Assembly (NCBI RefSeq): GCF_018362995.1
Contig: NZ_CP074372.1
Coordinates: 1,488,001 to 1,552,000 of the forward strand
DNA length: 64,000 bases
DNA from: Chryseobacterium indologenes
GTDB taxonomy: Bacteria > Bacteroidota > Bacteroidia > Flavobacteriales > Weeksellaceae
Reading direction: 5' to 3'
Shown here in pieces: positions 55,314 to 62,999 of the stretch (its first letter is position 1; the number at the start of each line of letters is the position of its first letter). The notes under the pieces were generated by a model. It was given only the letters and a program-made list of their open reading frames with translations. It was not told the DNA's origin and did no database searches. A program made the position numbers and the translations under genes.

Positions 55314-55980
55314 TAGATTCCTGCGGAATAACAGACTGTATGAATAATCTAAGCGGATAGCTTCTATTAAGATCTGAACAAATAAATGTTTACATAGTCT
55401 TCCTAAGCGTTCACCTTGTCATTCCGGAGGAATCTAAACTCTTATTTTTTTCATCAATCTAAAAGCTTTCACTGCATAGATTCCTACGGAATGACAGACT
55501 GTATGAATAGTCTAAGCGGGTAGTTTCTATTAATATCTGAACAAATAAATGTTTACATAGTCTTCCTACGCGTTCACCTTGTCATTCCGGAGGAATCTAA
55601 ACTCTTATTTTTTTAATCAATCTAAAAGCTTTTACTGCATAGATTCCTGCGGAATGACAGACTGTATGAATAGTCTAAGCGGGTAGTTTCTATTAAGATC
55701 TGAACAAATAAATGTCTACATAGTCTTCCTACGCGTTCACCTTGTCATTCCGTAGGAATCTAAACTCTTATTTTTTCCATCAATCTAAAAGCTTTTGCAT
55801 AGATTCCTGCGGAATGACTGACTGTATGAATAATCTAAGCGGATAGCTTCTATTAAGATCTGAACAAATAAATGTCTACATAGTCTTCCTACGCGTTCAC
55901 GTTGTCATTCCGAAGGAATCTAAACTCTTATTTTTTCATCAATCTAAAGCTCACTGCATACATTCCTGTGTAATGATAAA
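55314..55980. repeat. Tandem array, four units of about 160 bp
   Basis: Units start at TAGATTCC near 55314, 55477, 55640 and 55800, with a partial end after 55959; spacing 163, 163, 160 and about 159. Each unit holds TAGATTCCTGCGGAATGAC at one end and its inverse GTCATTCCGGAGGAATCTA near the other, separated by about 90 bases with AAGATCTGAACAAATAAATG. Units differ at few positions, so the array is recent or kept uniform by exchange. Confidence 0.9.
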
Positions 55981-56064
55981 AAGGGCACGGGAAACTCTAC
56001 TTATGGCAAAAGATCGTGGAGACAATTGAGTGTATTGACAATGAGATGCAGAAATAATCCTAAA

Positions 56065-56091
56065 AAACGGACTAAAGCCCGTTTCTATTGA
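56065..56091. repeat. AAACGGACTAAAGCCCGTTT hairpin element
   Basis: A hairpin with the ACTAAAGNCC core followed by CTATTGA, the same plan as 42462-42488 and 46600-46620. Confidence 0.5.
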
Positions 56092-56095
56092 TGTT

Positions 56096-56133
56096 GAGAT
56101 TCTTCACTACATTTCATTTCATTCAGAATGACA
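56096..56133. repeat. 38-base repeat, copy 1
   Basis: GAGATTCTTCACTACATTTC then ATTTCATTCAGAATGACA; differs at two bases from 62175-62212. Both copies lie 20 bases downstream of the stop of a minus-strand gene. Confidence 0.6.
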
Positions 56134-56153
56134 GTTGTCCTTACGAATACCAT

Positions 56154-56915
56154 TTAAGATTTTAACAACACTGCTCCATCCTTCAAAACCATATACTCCT
56201 GTCCTACTTCCTCTGAAATACGCTTCATATCATTATCATCAAACACCTGAGGGATGTAAAATTTTTCATGAGCAAACAATCCGTAGTGGATGGGCACCAG
56301 TTTTTTAGCATGTAAAAGATGGGCTGCGGCAAAGGCTTCTTTCAGACTGAGAGAAGCAGGAACAGGGCTGTATTCCAATCCGATGATTTCAAAATTAACA
56401 ACTACTCCGTTTACGGGTAAAAATGCGTAATCTATATTGGGATTTTCTTTTCCGAGCTTCCAGAACTGGTTGTGCCAGATGGTATCTCCACCGTGAAATA
56501 TCTTTGTTTCTCCGTCATCCACAATCCAGGAAGACTGTATTTCTCCCAATCCATCCATAGCAAATACGGGTTTGAAGGTGATGTTGTTTTCTGTAAAGGT
56601 TTCATCCAGGTCAAGAATAATGATCTCTGCGTCAATTACAATTTTTCTTACCACGGCTTCAAGCCCTTTATATACTAACAGTTTTCCGTCTTCCTTTAGA
56701 CATTTTCTGATGACTCCTTTATCAAAATGGTCAAGGTGCATATGGGTAAACAGGATATAATCAGCCTTTACATGGTCTGAAAATTCTATAAGATTCTCTA
56801 CAGCATTTCCCAAAACGGGTTTATAATAAGTGTAATCTTCTACAGCGTCTATTAAGATGGTTTTGTTGTGTGAAGTGAGCTGAATGCCTGCCCAGTTTAG
56901 CTTTTGTATTTCCAT
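56154..56915 (-). CDS. MBL-fold metallo-hydrolase, 253 aa
   Basis: A cytosolic metallo-beta-lactamase-fold protein of the short UlaG-like group: LNWAGIQLTSHNKTILIDAVE, ADYILFTHMHLDHFDKGVI with the HxHxDH zinc site, IFHGGDTIWHNQF and KLVPIHYGLFAH. Substrate unknown. Preceded on the same strand by a region without gene. Confidence 0.9.
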   Translation of the reverse strand: MEIQKLNWAGIQLTSHNKTILIDAVEDYTYYKPVLGNAVENLIEFSDHVKADYILFTHMHLDHFDKGVIRKCLKEDGKLLVYKGLEAVVRKIVIDAEIIILDLDETFTENNITFKPVFAMDGLGEIQSSWIVDDGETKIFHGGDTIWHNQFWKLGKENPNIDYAFLPVNGVVVNFEIIGLEYSPVPASLSLKEAFAAAHLLHAKKLVPIHYGLFAHEKFYIPQVFDDNDMKRISEEVGQEYMVLKDGAVLLKS

Positions 56916-57157
56916 ATTCTTTTTTTCAGCAAAGGAAGAGACTTAGGGAGGGCCAGTCAATAAACAAAAGATAATTAATGCCCTTGTGTGGAAGTTAAAA
57001 CGCTAGGGGCACTAAGAATTTAATAATGAAAATATTTTTTCGCTCGCAAGGGCATTTCATTCAGCAAAGAATATAACCATTGCTAAGTGATAGCAGCGGC
57101 TTTGCGGACATAAAAATAAAATTAAAATCTTTGTGAACATCGCGTTAAAAAACAATG

Positions 57158-57700
57158 CTAATGAATACGCTTTCTGATTCTGCTTAAAGAGATAGGCGTA
57201 ATGCCAATGTAAGAGGCAAGATATTTTAAAGGAATATTCTGGATGTAATGAGGTTTGTTCTTCAGAAGGTATTCATACAAATCCTGAGGTGTATTTTTCA
57301 ACAGCAGCATTTCCCTTTTCATAGCAGCATTAAGCTTTCTGCTGAGATAATAATTCTGAACGAAACGGCAGTGTGGATTTAAAACAAACATATCTTTCAC
57401 CTCATCAAGGGTGATTTCCCATGCCAGCCCGTCGTTAATAGATTCATAAACAGCATCGGATTCTTTTTCGTCAACGGTAAAAATATCTCCGGGAAAGTAA
57501 AATTCTGCACAGATTTCAGTATCAATATCAGTTGTGCTGCTGATATAATATTTACGAACAAGCCCATCTTCTAAAAGATAGGCTTTATTGTTCGTAAACA
57601 GAGTTTTTTTTGAAAATTCAACCTCAGCAAATTTCTCCCATACAGGATCACAATCCTCTACGTTCAGGTGTGAAAACAGTTTTTTGTTGATTGTTGCCAA
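57158..57700 (-). CDS. Crp/Fnr-family regulator, 180 aa
   Basis: Beta-roll ligand domain (FSKKTLFTNNKAYLLEDGLVRKYYI, EFYFPGDIFTVDEKESD) and C-terminal winged helix ending IPLKYLASYIGITPISLSRIRKRI. The start is TTG at 57700 since no ATG precedes the domain before a stop. It lies 16 bases downstream of hutU on the same strand, so hutU and this regulator share a transcript; a role in histidine use is possible but unproven. Confidence 0.85.
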   Translation of the reverse strand: MATINKKLFSHLNVEDCDPVWEKFAEVEFSKKTLFTNNKAYLLEDGLVRKYYISSTTDIDTEICAEFYFPGDIFTVDEKESDAVYESINDGLAWEITLDEVKDMFVLNPHCRFVQNYYLSRKLNAAMKREMLLLKNTPQDLYEYLLKNKPHYIQNIPLKYLASYIGITPISLSRIRKRIH

Positions 57701-57716
57701 TGCTGAATATTATATT

Positions 57717-59702
57717 TTACAGTAAATTTTCGTCTACAAGGTTCGGAAGAGTTACTTTCAGATTAGGTTCTGCTTCCATCGCTCTTTTAATAGCGAAAAC
57801 AGCGCCTTCGTTTCTTGCCCAGCTTCTTCTTGAGATTCCGTTGTTTACGTCCCAGAAAAGCATAGACTTCAATCTTCTGTCGGCATCATCGCTTCCGTCC
57901 AACAGCATTCCGAAACCACCGTTGATCACTTCGCCCCAGCCTACTCCACCACCATTGTGAATGGAAACCCAGGTAGCCCCACGGAAACTGTCACCAATCA
58001 CATTGTGAATGGCCATATCTGCGGTAAATCTTGATCCGTCATAGATATTGGAAGTCTCTCTGTAAGGAGAATCTGTTCCTGAAACATCATGATGGTCTCT
58101 TCCTAATACCACAGGCCCGATTTCTCCGTTTTTAATGGCTTTATTGAAGGCTTCTGCAATTTTCATTCTTCCTTCTGCATCTGCATATAGGATTCTCGCC
58201 TGAGAACCTACCACCAGTTTATTTTCCTGTGCTCCTTTGATCCATTGGATATTGTCTTTCATCTGCTGCTGAATCTCTTCAGGAGAGTTTTTCACCATTT
58301 CTTCTAATACAGCACACGCAATATCATCGGTTTTCTGAAGATCTTCCGGATTTCCGCTGGAACATACCCAACGGAATGGCCCGAAACCGTAATCAAAACA
58401 CATAGGTCCCATAATATCCTGTACATAACTCGGATATTTGAATTCTCTTCCTAATGTCGGATTTTCTGCCATCACATCAGCTCCGGCTCTGGAAGCTTCC
58501 AATAAAAAGGCATTTCCATAATCAAAGAAATAGGTTCCTTTTGCTGTATGTTTGTTGATAGCTGCAGCATGTCTTCTCAATGTTTCCTGAACTTTTTCTT
58601 TAAATAACTCAGGATTTTCAGCCATCATTGTATTAGATTCTTCAAACGTCTGTCCTACCGGATAGTAACCTCCAGCCCAGGGATTGTGAAGCGAAGTCTG
58701 ATCTGAACCGATATCAATCCTTAAGTCTTCCTGATCGAACTTCTCCCAGACATCAACAACATTTCCAAGGTAAGCTAAAGAAACAGTTTCTTTATTAGCC
58801 TGCGCTTCTCTTACTCTTTTTACCAGTTCGTCAAGGTTTTCATAGATCTCATTTACCCACTTCTGATCGTGACGGATCTTTGTAATCTTCGGATTTACTT
58901 CTGCACATACAGTAACGCAGCCTGCAATATTACCGGCTTTTGGCTGAGCTCCGCTCATTCCTCCTAATCCTGAAGTCACGAAAAGTCCTCCTTTCGGTTC
59001 TTTTTTTATTTTTCTGAAAGCATTTAATGCTGTAATAGTTGTTCCGTGAACAATTCCCTGCGGGCCAATATACATATAACTTCCCGCCGTCATCTGTCCG
59101 TATTGGGTAACACCTAATGCATTGAACTTTTCCCAATCATCCGGCTTTGAATAGTTCGGAATCATCATTCCGTTTGTAACAACAACTCTTGGTGCATCTT
59201 TATGAGACGGGAACAATCCCATCGGATGTCCTGAATACATCACCAATGTCTGTTCATTGTTCATTTCCGACAAATATTTCATTGTCAGCAGATACTGTGC
59301 CCAGTTGGAGAATACGGCTCCGTTTCCACCATAAGTAATCAATTCATGAGGATGCTGTGCTACTGCATAATCCAGATTATTCTGAATCATCAGCATAATA
59401 GCTTTCGCCTGCTCAGACTGTCCCGGATAATCTGTAATAGGTCTCGCTTTCATTTCGTAATCCGGACGGAAACGGTACATATAAATCCTTCCGTAATCTT
59501 CCAGTTCCTGCTTAAATTCAGGAATCAGTTCTGCGTGAAACTGAGGATCAAAATAACGTAATGCATTCTTCAATGCCAGTTTTTTCTCTTCTTCTCCTAA
59601 AATTTCTTTACGCTTCGGAGCATGATTGATATTGGTCTCGTATGGTTTTGGTTGTGGCAGCTGATCAGGAATCCCCTGCTGTATCTGTTCTTGAAATGTC
59701 AT
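57717..59702 (-). CDS. hutU: Urocanate hydratase
   Basis: A 661-residue urocanase, the long form found in Bacteroidota (the E. coli/Bacillus type is about 560). It hydrates urocanate to imidazolonepropionate, step 2 of histidine breakdown, with tightly bound NAD. Landmarks are TYGGNGAVFSNWAQYLL, MYSGHPMGLFPS, VTSGLGGMSGAQPKAGN and VSIHNGGGVGWGEVINGGFG. The ATG at 59702 starts the family sequence. The other hut genes are not in the window. Confidence 0.97.
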   Translation of the reverse strand: MTFQEQIQQGIPDQLPQPKPYETNINHAPKRKEILGEEEKKLALKNALRYFDPQFHAELIPEFKQELEDYGRIYMYRFRPDYEMKARPITDYPGQSEQAKAIMLMIQNNLDYAVAQHPHELITYGGNGAVFSNWAQYLLTMKYLSEMNNEQTLVMYSGHPMGLFPSHKDAPRVVVTNGMMIPNYSKPDDWEKFNALGVTQYGQMTAGSYMYIGPQGIVHGTTITALNAFRKIKKEPKGGLFVTSGLGGMSGAQPKAGNIAGCVTVCAEVNPKITKIRHDQKWVNEIYENLDELVKRVREAQANKETVSLAYLGNVVDVWEKFDQEDLRIDIGSDQTSLHNPWAGGYYPVGQTFEESNTMMAENPELFKEKVQETLRRHAAAINKHTAKGTYFFDYGNAFLLEASRAGADVMAENPTLGREFKYPSYVQDIMGPMCFDYGFGPFRWVCSSGNPEDLQKTDDIACAVLEEMVKNSPEEIQQQMKDNIQWIKGAQENKLVVGSQARILYADAEGRMKIAEAFNKAIKNGEIGPVVLGRDHHDVSGTDSPYRETSNIYDGSRFTADMAIHNVIGDSFRGATWVSIHNGGGVGWGEVINGGFGMLLDGSDDADRRLKSMLFWDVNNGISRRSWARNEGAVFAIKRAMEAEPNLKVTLPNLVDENLL

Positions 59703-59798
59703 ATTGCTATTTAAAGGTCTATGTTGAAACAATGTTTGAAGTTTTAAAGATATTCAAATTAGGAAATATAGGCAAGTGAAAGGATGAAAATGGCTTTG

Positions 59799-59848
59799 GG
59801 TTTAAGGTTTAAGGTTTAAGGTTTAAGGTTTAAGGTTTAAGGTTTAAG
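59799..59848. repeat. Heptanucleotide tandem repeat (GGTTTAA)n
   Basis: About seven copies of GGTTTAA upstream of hutU, between its start codon (59702) and the DUF559 element. No frame crosses it. Confidence 0.88.
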
Positions 59849-59912
59849 CAAAATTATTGAATCCGGATCTTTCACAATTTGATATTAATACTATATTTGA
59901 ATATACACACCT

Positions 59913-59972
59913 CAATTCCCCTCCCTGATGGGTGGATTTCAAAGTTATTAACTTTGAAAGACGGGGTGGTTA
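59913..59972 (-). repeat. Left inverted repeat of the DUF559 element
   Basis: Read on the minus strand: AACCACCCCGTCTTTCAAAG, then CTTTGAAATCCACCCATCA and GGGAGGGGAATTG. The outer 14 bases CAATTCCCCTCCCT (59913-59926) match AGGGAGGGGAATTG at 60447-60460 exactly as an inverted pair. Confidence 0.75.
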
Positions 59973-59987
59973 AAAATAAACACAATC

Positions 59988-60425
59988 ATGAAAGAAATTC
60001 TCACCACTATCACCGGAATTCTGATCTATAGGAATTTCGTTGAAAATCTGCCCTACAATCCCCATTTAAAAGTATTATTAAAAGAAAAACGCAAAGCCCG
60101 TATTATGGGTGAAGTAATATTCTGGAAGAAAGTTCGGGCAAAAAATTTTCATAAGATTGATTTTGACAGACAAAGGATTATTGGAAACTATATTGTTGAT
60201 TTTTATGTAAAAAATTTGGGATTAATTATAGAAATAGATGGTTCAAGTCATGATGAGAAAGAAGTTTATGATGGAATAAGACAGGAGTATCTGGAATCTT
60301 TAGGACTGTTAGTTTTCAGAATAAGTGATTTTGATGTGAGGAATAATCTGAATGTGGTGATGAGGGAGTTGGAGGATTTTATTGTATTGCATTATGGAAC
60401 CACCCCGTCTTCAAAAATTCTTTGA
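59988..60425 (+). CDS. DUF559 endonuclease-like protein, 145 aa
   Basis: A 145-residue protein of the DUF559 family, which has the Vsr/very-short-patch-type PD-(D/E)xK nuclease fold. The core reads EVIFWKKVRAKNFHKIDFDRQRIIGNYIVDFYVKNLGLIIEIDGSSHDEKEVYD with the metal-binding D and E-x-D of IVDF and IEIDGSSH, then RQEYLESLGLLVFRISDFDV. The C-terminal residues GTTPSSKIL are encoded by the AACCACCCCGTC repeat itself. The physiological substrate is unknown; DUF559 members are often found on mobile or repeat DNA. Confidence 0.87.
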   Translation: MKEILTTITGILIYRNFVENLPYNPHLKVLLKEKRKARIMGEVIFWKKVRAKNFHKIDFDRQRIIGNYIVDFYVKNLGLIIEIDGSSHDEKEVYDGIRQEYLESLGLLVFRISDFDVRNNLNVVMRELEDFIVLHYGTTPSSKIL

Positions 60426-60460
60426 TTTTTTGAATCCACCCCTCCGAGGGAGGGGAATTG
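60398..60460 (+). repeat. Right inverted repeat of the DUF559 element
   Basis: AACCACCCCGTCTTCAAAAATTC, TTTGATTTTTTGAATCCACCCC and TCCGAGGGAGGGGAATTG. The gene at 59988 ends inside it (stop at 60423-60425). Confidence 0.75.
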
Positions 60461-60497
60461 CCCTTACTAATATTAGTGGTTATTCAATATAAAAAAA

Positions 60498-60519
60498 CCT
60501 CACTGAAATACAGTAAGGT
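60498..60519. terminator. Terminator of the acidic protein gene
   Basis: ACCTCACTG pairs with CAGTAAGGT with one mismatch; TTTTTTT follows on the minus strand. Confidence 0.7.
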
Positions 60520-60540
60520 CGATTGATATATCGTTAAAGT

Positions 60541-60834
60541 TTAGGTTAAAACATCATCATTTTCCTCTTCATGGTCGTCTTCATTATCGCTGAGACTCCA
60601 GTAGTTGTTCTCTTCATCTTCTTCTCCTATTTCTTCCATTTCATCATCGTCATCGGCTCCTGGGATATCTAAGCCTTTATCTATTTTATCTTCGTCTAGG
60701 TCCTCATCTAAGATAGGATTCCCATCTCCGTCAAGTGGAATGTGTTTTTCTCTCTTAAATATATCTTCGTTTGGGTTATAATCCATCTGTTCTAACCTCT
60801 TGTTTTGTTGATTAATATTTTTCTCTGGTGCCAT
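60541..60834 (-). CDS. Very acidic small protein, 97 aa
   Basis: A 97-residue protein: N-terminal MAPEKNINQQNKRLEQMDYNPNEDIF, a middle HIPLDGDGNPILDEDL, and an acidic C-terminal half (DADDDDEMEEIGEEDEENN with a few aromatic residues at WSLS). Net charge is strongly negative, as in nucleic-acid-mimic or disordered chaperone-like proteins; no family is known to me. It stands alone with its own terminator. Confidence 0.7.
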   Translation of the reverse strand: MAPEKNINQQNKRLEQMDYNPNEDIFKREKHIPLDGDGNPILDEDLDEDKIDKGLDIPGADDDDEMEEIGEEDEENNYWSLSDNEDDHEEENDDVLT

Positions 60835-60883
60835 AATATTTAAGATTTTAGGTTTATATAATCAGAACAAAAATAATTCCAAG

Positions 60884-61870
60884 TTATGATGAGTGAGCAG
60901 AATAAACATCAGGATTTGCACAATTCGGCATTTTTTCATTTTTTGAAAAAGCGATGATATTTCCTGCTGCCAGTCTTGCCATCCCGTTCCTGGCTTCAAT
61001 AGTAGCAGAACCAATATGTGGCAGGATACAAACACTTGAAAGTTCTAGAATAGGATCGTCTGGAGACATAGGTTCCGGGTTGGTAACATCCAGACCGGCT
61101 CCCCATATTTTCTGATCAACCAATGCATGATACAAATCTTTTTGATTGTGAAATCCACCTCTGGCAGTATTGATGAAAATAGCATCAGGTTTCATCTGTT
61201 CAAAGATGGATTCATTGAACAATTCTTTTTGATCAGGGGTGAAATTGGCATGAACACTCAATACATCTGAGTTTTTGATCAGCTCTTCAAAAGAAACATA
61301 TGTTGCTCCCAATTCCTGTTCAGCTTCTTCGTTATGATGACGGTTGTGATAAATGATATTCATTCCAAAAGCCTTCCTTGATTTTTCAGCCATTTCATAA
61401 CCAATGCGCCCGAGTCCGAAAATCCCCAAGGTTTTCCCATAAAGCTCCTGCCCTAAAGCATGCAAAGGATCAAATGCACCCCAGCTTCCGTCTTTTACTT
61501 TCCGGAAATTGTAGCTCGCCCTTCTTGCCACGGACTGCATGAGTAAAAAAGCAACATCTGAAGTCGCTCTGCTCAAAACATCAGGAGTATTACCCACCGG
61601 AATATTTCTTTGGGTAGCTTCTTTGATATCTACATGATCGAATCCTACAGAATACAAAGCAATGGCTTTCACATTCGGGCAGGCTTCAAAGAAGTTTTTG
61701 TCATATTTAAATTCTGCCCCGATACTTAAAATTGCATCGGTATCTTTACAGTAATTCAGCCATTCTTCATAAGAAAGGTTTTCTTTTTCCGGAATGGTAA
61801 TTTCCAGTCCTGCTTCTTTCAGCATTTTCATTCCTGTTTCGGGAATTCTTTTATTGATAAAGACTTTCAT
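60884..61870 (-). CDS. D-2-hydroxyacid dehydrogenase (glyoxylate/hydroxypyruvate reductase-like)
   Basis: A 328-residue NAD(P) oxidoreductase. The dinucleotide motif is GIFGLGRIGYEMAEKSRKAFGMN; the catalytic Arg is in FINTARGGFHNQ, the Glu in AGLDVTNPEP and the His in LPHIGSATIEAR. The group includes GhrB and plant-type HPRs, which reduce glyoxylate or hydroxypyruvate. Upstream 61900-61924 holds a hairpin. No close metabolic neighbour. Confidence 0.94.
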   Translation of the reverse strand: MKVFINKRIPETGMKMLKEAGLEITIPEKENLSYEEWLNYCKDTDAILSIGAEFKYDKNFFEACPNVKAIALYSVGFDHVDIKEATQRNIPVGNTPDVLSRATSDVAFLLMQSVARRASYNFRKVKDGSWGAFDPLHALGQELYGKTLGIFGLGRIGYEMAEKSRKAFGMNIIYHNRHHNEEAEQELGATYVSFEELIKNSDVLSVHANFTPDQKELFNESIFEQMKPDAIFINTARGGFHNQKDLYHALVDQKIWGAGLDVTNPEPMSPDDPILELSSVCILPHIGSATIEARNGMARLAAGNIIAFSKNEKMPNCANPDVYSAHSS

Positions 61871-61899
61871 TGTTATGGATTAATGATTGTAAATAAAAA

Positions 61900-61924
61900 A
61901 CCTCACTCGCAAAAAGTAAGGTTC
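61900..61924. terminator. Possible terminator
   Basis: AACCTCACT / AGTAAGGTT stem with one mismatch and a 7-base loop. Preceded on the plus strand by TAAATAAAAA, which gives a T tract on the minus strand. Confidence 0.5.
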
Positions 61925-62174
61925 CTGAACTTTAATATTAAAAATTATTTCTTTTCATCTGAATGTTTGATTCAAAATCTATTTATTTTCTGTGATGGTG
62001 ATTTTATACTGAGGGTTTTAATTCCATCAATTTTCATTCCGAAATGGAGTAAAAATATTTTAAATTTTGGCTAAATCCAAATGAATCTTATTGATAAAAA
62101 GAGGTTCTCTAAAAGTCAAATTATCTGGCTTTTGCCGTTCTGACTGAGAAAGAATCTTATTGACGAAACTGTAT

Positions 62175-62212
62175 GAGATTCTTCACTATATTTCATTTCA
62201 TTCAGAATGATA
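62175..62212. repeat. 38-base repeat, copy 2
   Basis: GAGATTCTTCACTATATTTC then ATTTCATTCAGAATGATA; two mismatches to 56096-56133, again 20 bases past the stop of a minus-strand gene (pcm). Confidence 0.6.
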
Positions 62213-62232
62213 CACTCTTTAGAGATATGTTA

Positions 62233-62883
62233 CTATTGATTGGTATTTCCAAGCATCGGAACAAATTTATACGCTCCGAATTCCTCTTTTTCAAATTCTG
62301 TAGGACCTATTTTGGTAAATCTGAATAAAACCTGCTCATCAGTAGGTCCTAACGGAATCACCATAATTCCTCCGATGTTTAATTGTTTTAAAAGCTCTGT
62401 TGGTAAAGTAGAAGCACCACAGGTTACTATAATTTTATCAAAAGGAGCAAAAGTAGGAAGCCCGGCAAAGCCATCTCCAAAGCTCTGAAATTTTGGAAAC
62501 AGGTGAAGTTCTCTGAGTTTCTTTTTGGAAAAATCAAAAAGGTCTTTCTGTCTTTCAACCGTATATACATGAGCTTTCATTGCTATTAAGACAGCCGTCT
62601 GATATCCGCATCCGGTACCAATTTCCAGGACTTTTTCACCTGGTTTTACCTGCAGCAGCTCAGACTGTTCTGCTACCGTTGAAGGATGGGAGATAGTCTG
62701 ATGCGCTAAGATGGGGAATGCCCTGTCTTCATAGGCAAAATCTTCAAAAATACTTTCGATAAAAAGATGTCTTGGAACTTCACTCATTGCCGAAAGTACA
62801 TTTTCGTCTGAAATTCCAATTCTGTGCCGAAGGTAATCTACTAAAATCTTTCTTTTTCCTTTATGTACAAACGAATCCTGCAT
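62233..62883 (-). CDS. pcm: Protein-L-isoaspartate O-methyltransferase
   Basis: A 216-residue Rossmann-fold SAM methyltransferase that repairs isoaspartyl residues. The SAM site is VLEIGTGCGYQTAVLI (the family has GSGYQTA, here GCGYQTA); AHQTISHPSTVAEQSELLQ holds the substrate-site Ser/Thr, and VTCGAS and VIPLGPTDEQVLF close the fold. Full length for the family. Upstream gene on the other strand starts 117 bases away. Confidence 0.95.
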   Translation of the reverse strand: MQDSFVHKGKRKILVDYLRHRIGISDENVLSAMSEVPRHLFIESIFEDFAYEDRAFPILAHQTISHPSTVAEQSELLQVKPGEKVLEIGTGCGYQTAVLIAMKAHVYTVERQKDLFDFSKKKLRELHLFPKFQSFGDGFAGLPTFAPFDKIIVTCGASTLPTELLKQLNIGGIMVIPLGPTDEQVLFRFTKIGPTEFEKEEFGAYKFVPMLGNTNQ

Positions 62884-62999
62884 TTGACAAAAGTAAGAAA
62901 TTAGAAATTAGATTTCATAAATTGGAGGAAAGAATTATCCACAAAAACTGCTTCTACAATGTAACTTCTTTCTTATCTTTACAAAAATTTAATACAGCT

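Larger units (their letters stand above)
55205..56153. repeat. Repeat region with a tandem array of about 160-bp units
   Basis: No gene is supported. 55230-55265 is the terminator of the peroxidase gene; 55314-55980 is a four-unit tandem array; 56065-56091 is a CGGACTAAAGCCCG element; 56096-56133 is a 38-base sequence that recurs at 62175-62212. Confidence 0.7.
59913..60460. mobile_element. Candidate DUF559 nuclease element framed by inverted repeats
   Basis: 548 bases bounded by CAATTCCCCTCCCT and its inverse. Inside are the DUF559 gene (59988-60425) and two copies of the AACCACCCCGTC repeat in opposite directions. The gene's stop codon and last nine codons lie inside the right repeat. Single copies of the repeat stand at 25993 and 42509. 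The layout suggests a small mobile element with derived solo repeats, by analogy to REP elements and their TnpA proteins; mobility is inference. Confidence 0.5.
61871..62232. other. Intergenic region downstream of pcm
   Basis: No gene. 61900-61924 is a hairpin (AACCTCACT with AGTAAGGTT, one mismatch, T-rich minus tail), possibly the terminator of pcm transcription; 62066-62100 is a degenerate GGCTAAATCC element; 62175-62212 is the second copy of the 38-base repeat. Confidence 0.5.

Noticed and set aside
55314..55980. CRISPR-like array
   Set aside because: Units are about 160 bp and nearly identical throughout; there are no short repeats with unique spacers and no cas genes in the window.
57158..59702. 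A hut operon
   Set aside because: Only hutU is present; no hutH, hutI or hutG lies in the window, and the adjacent Crp/Fnr gene is not a known hut regulator.
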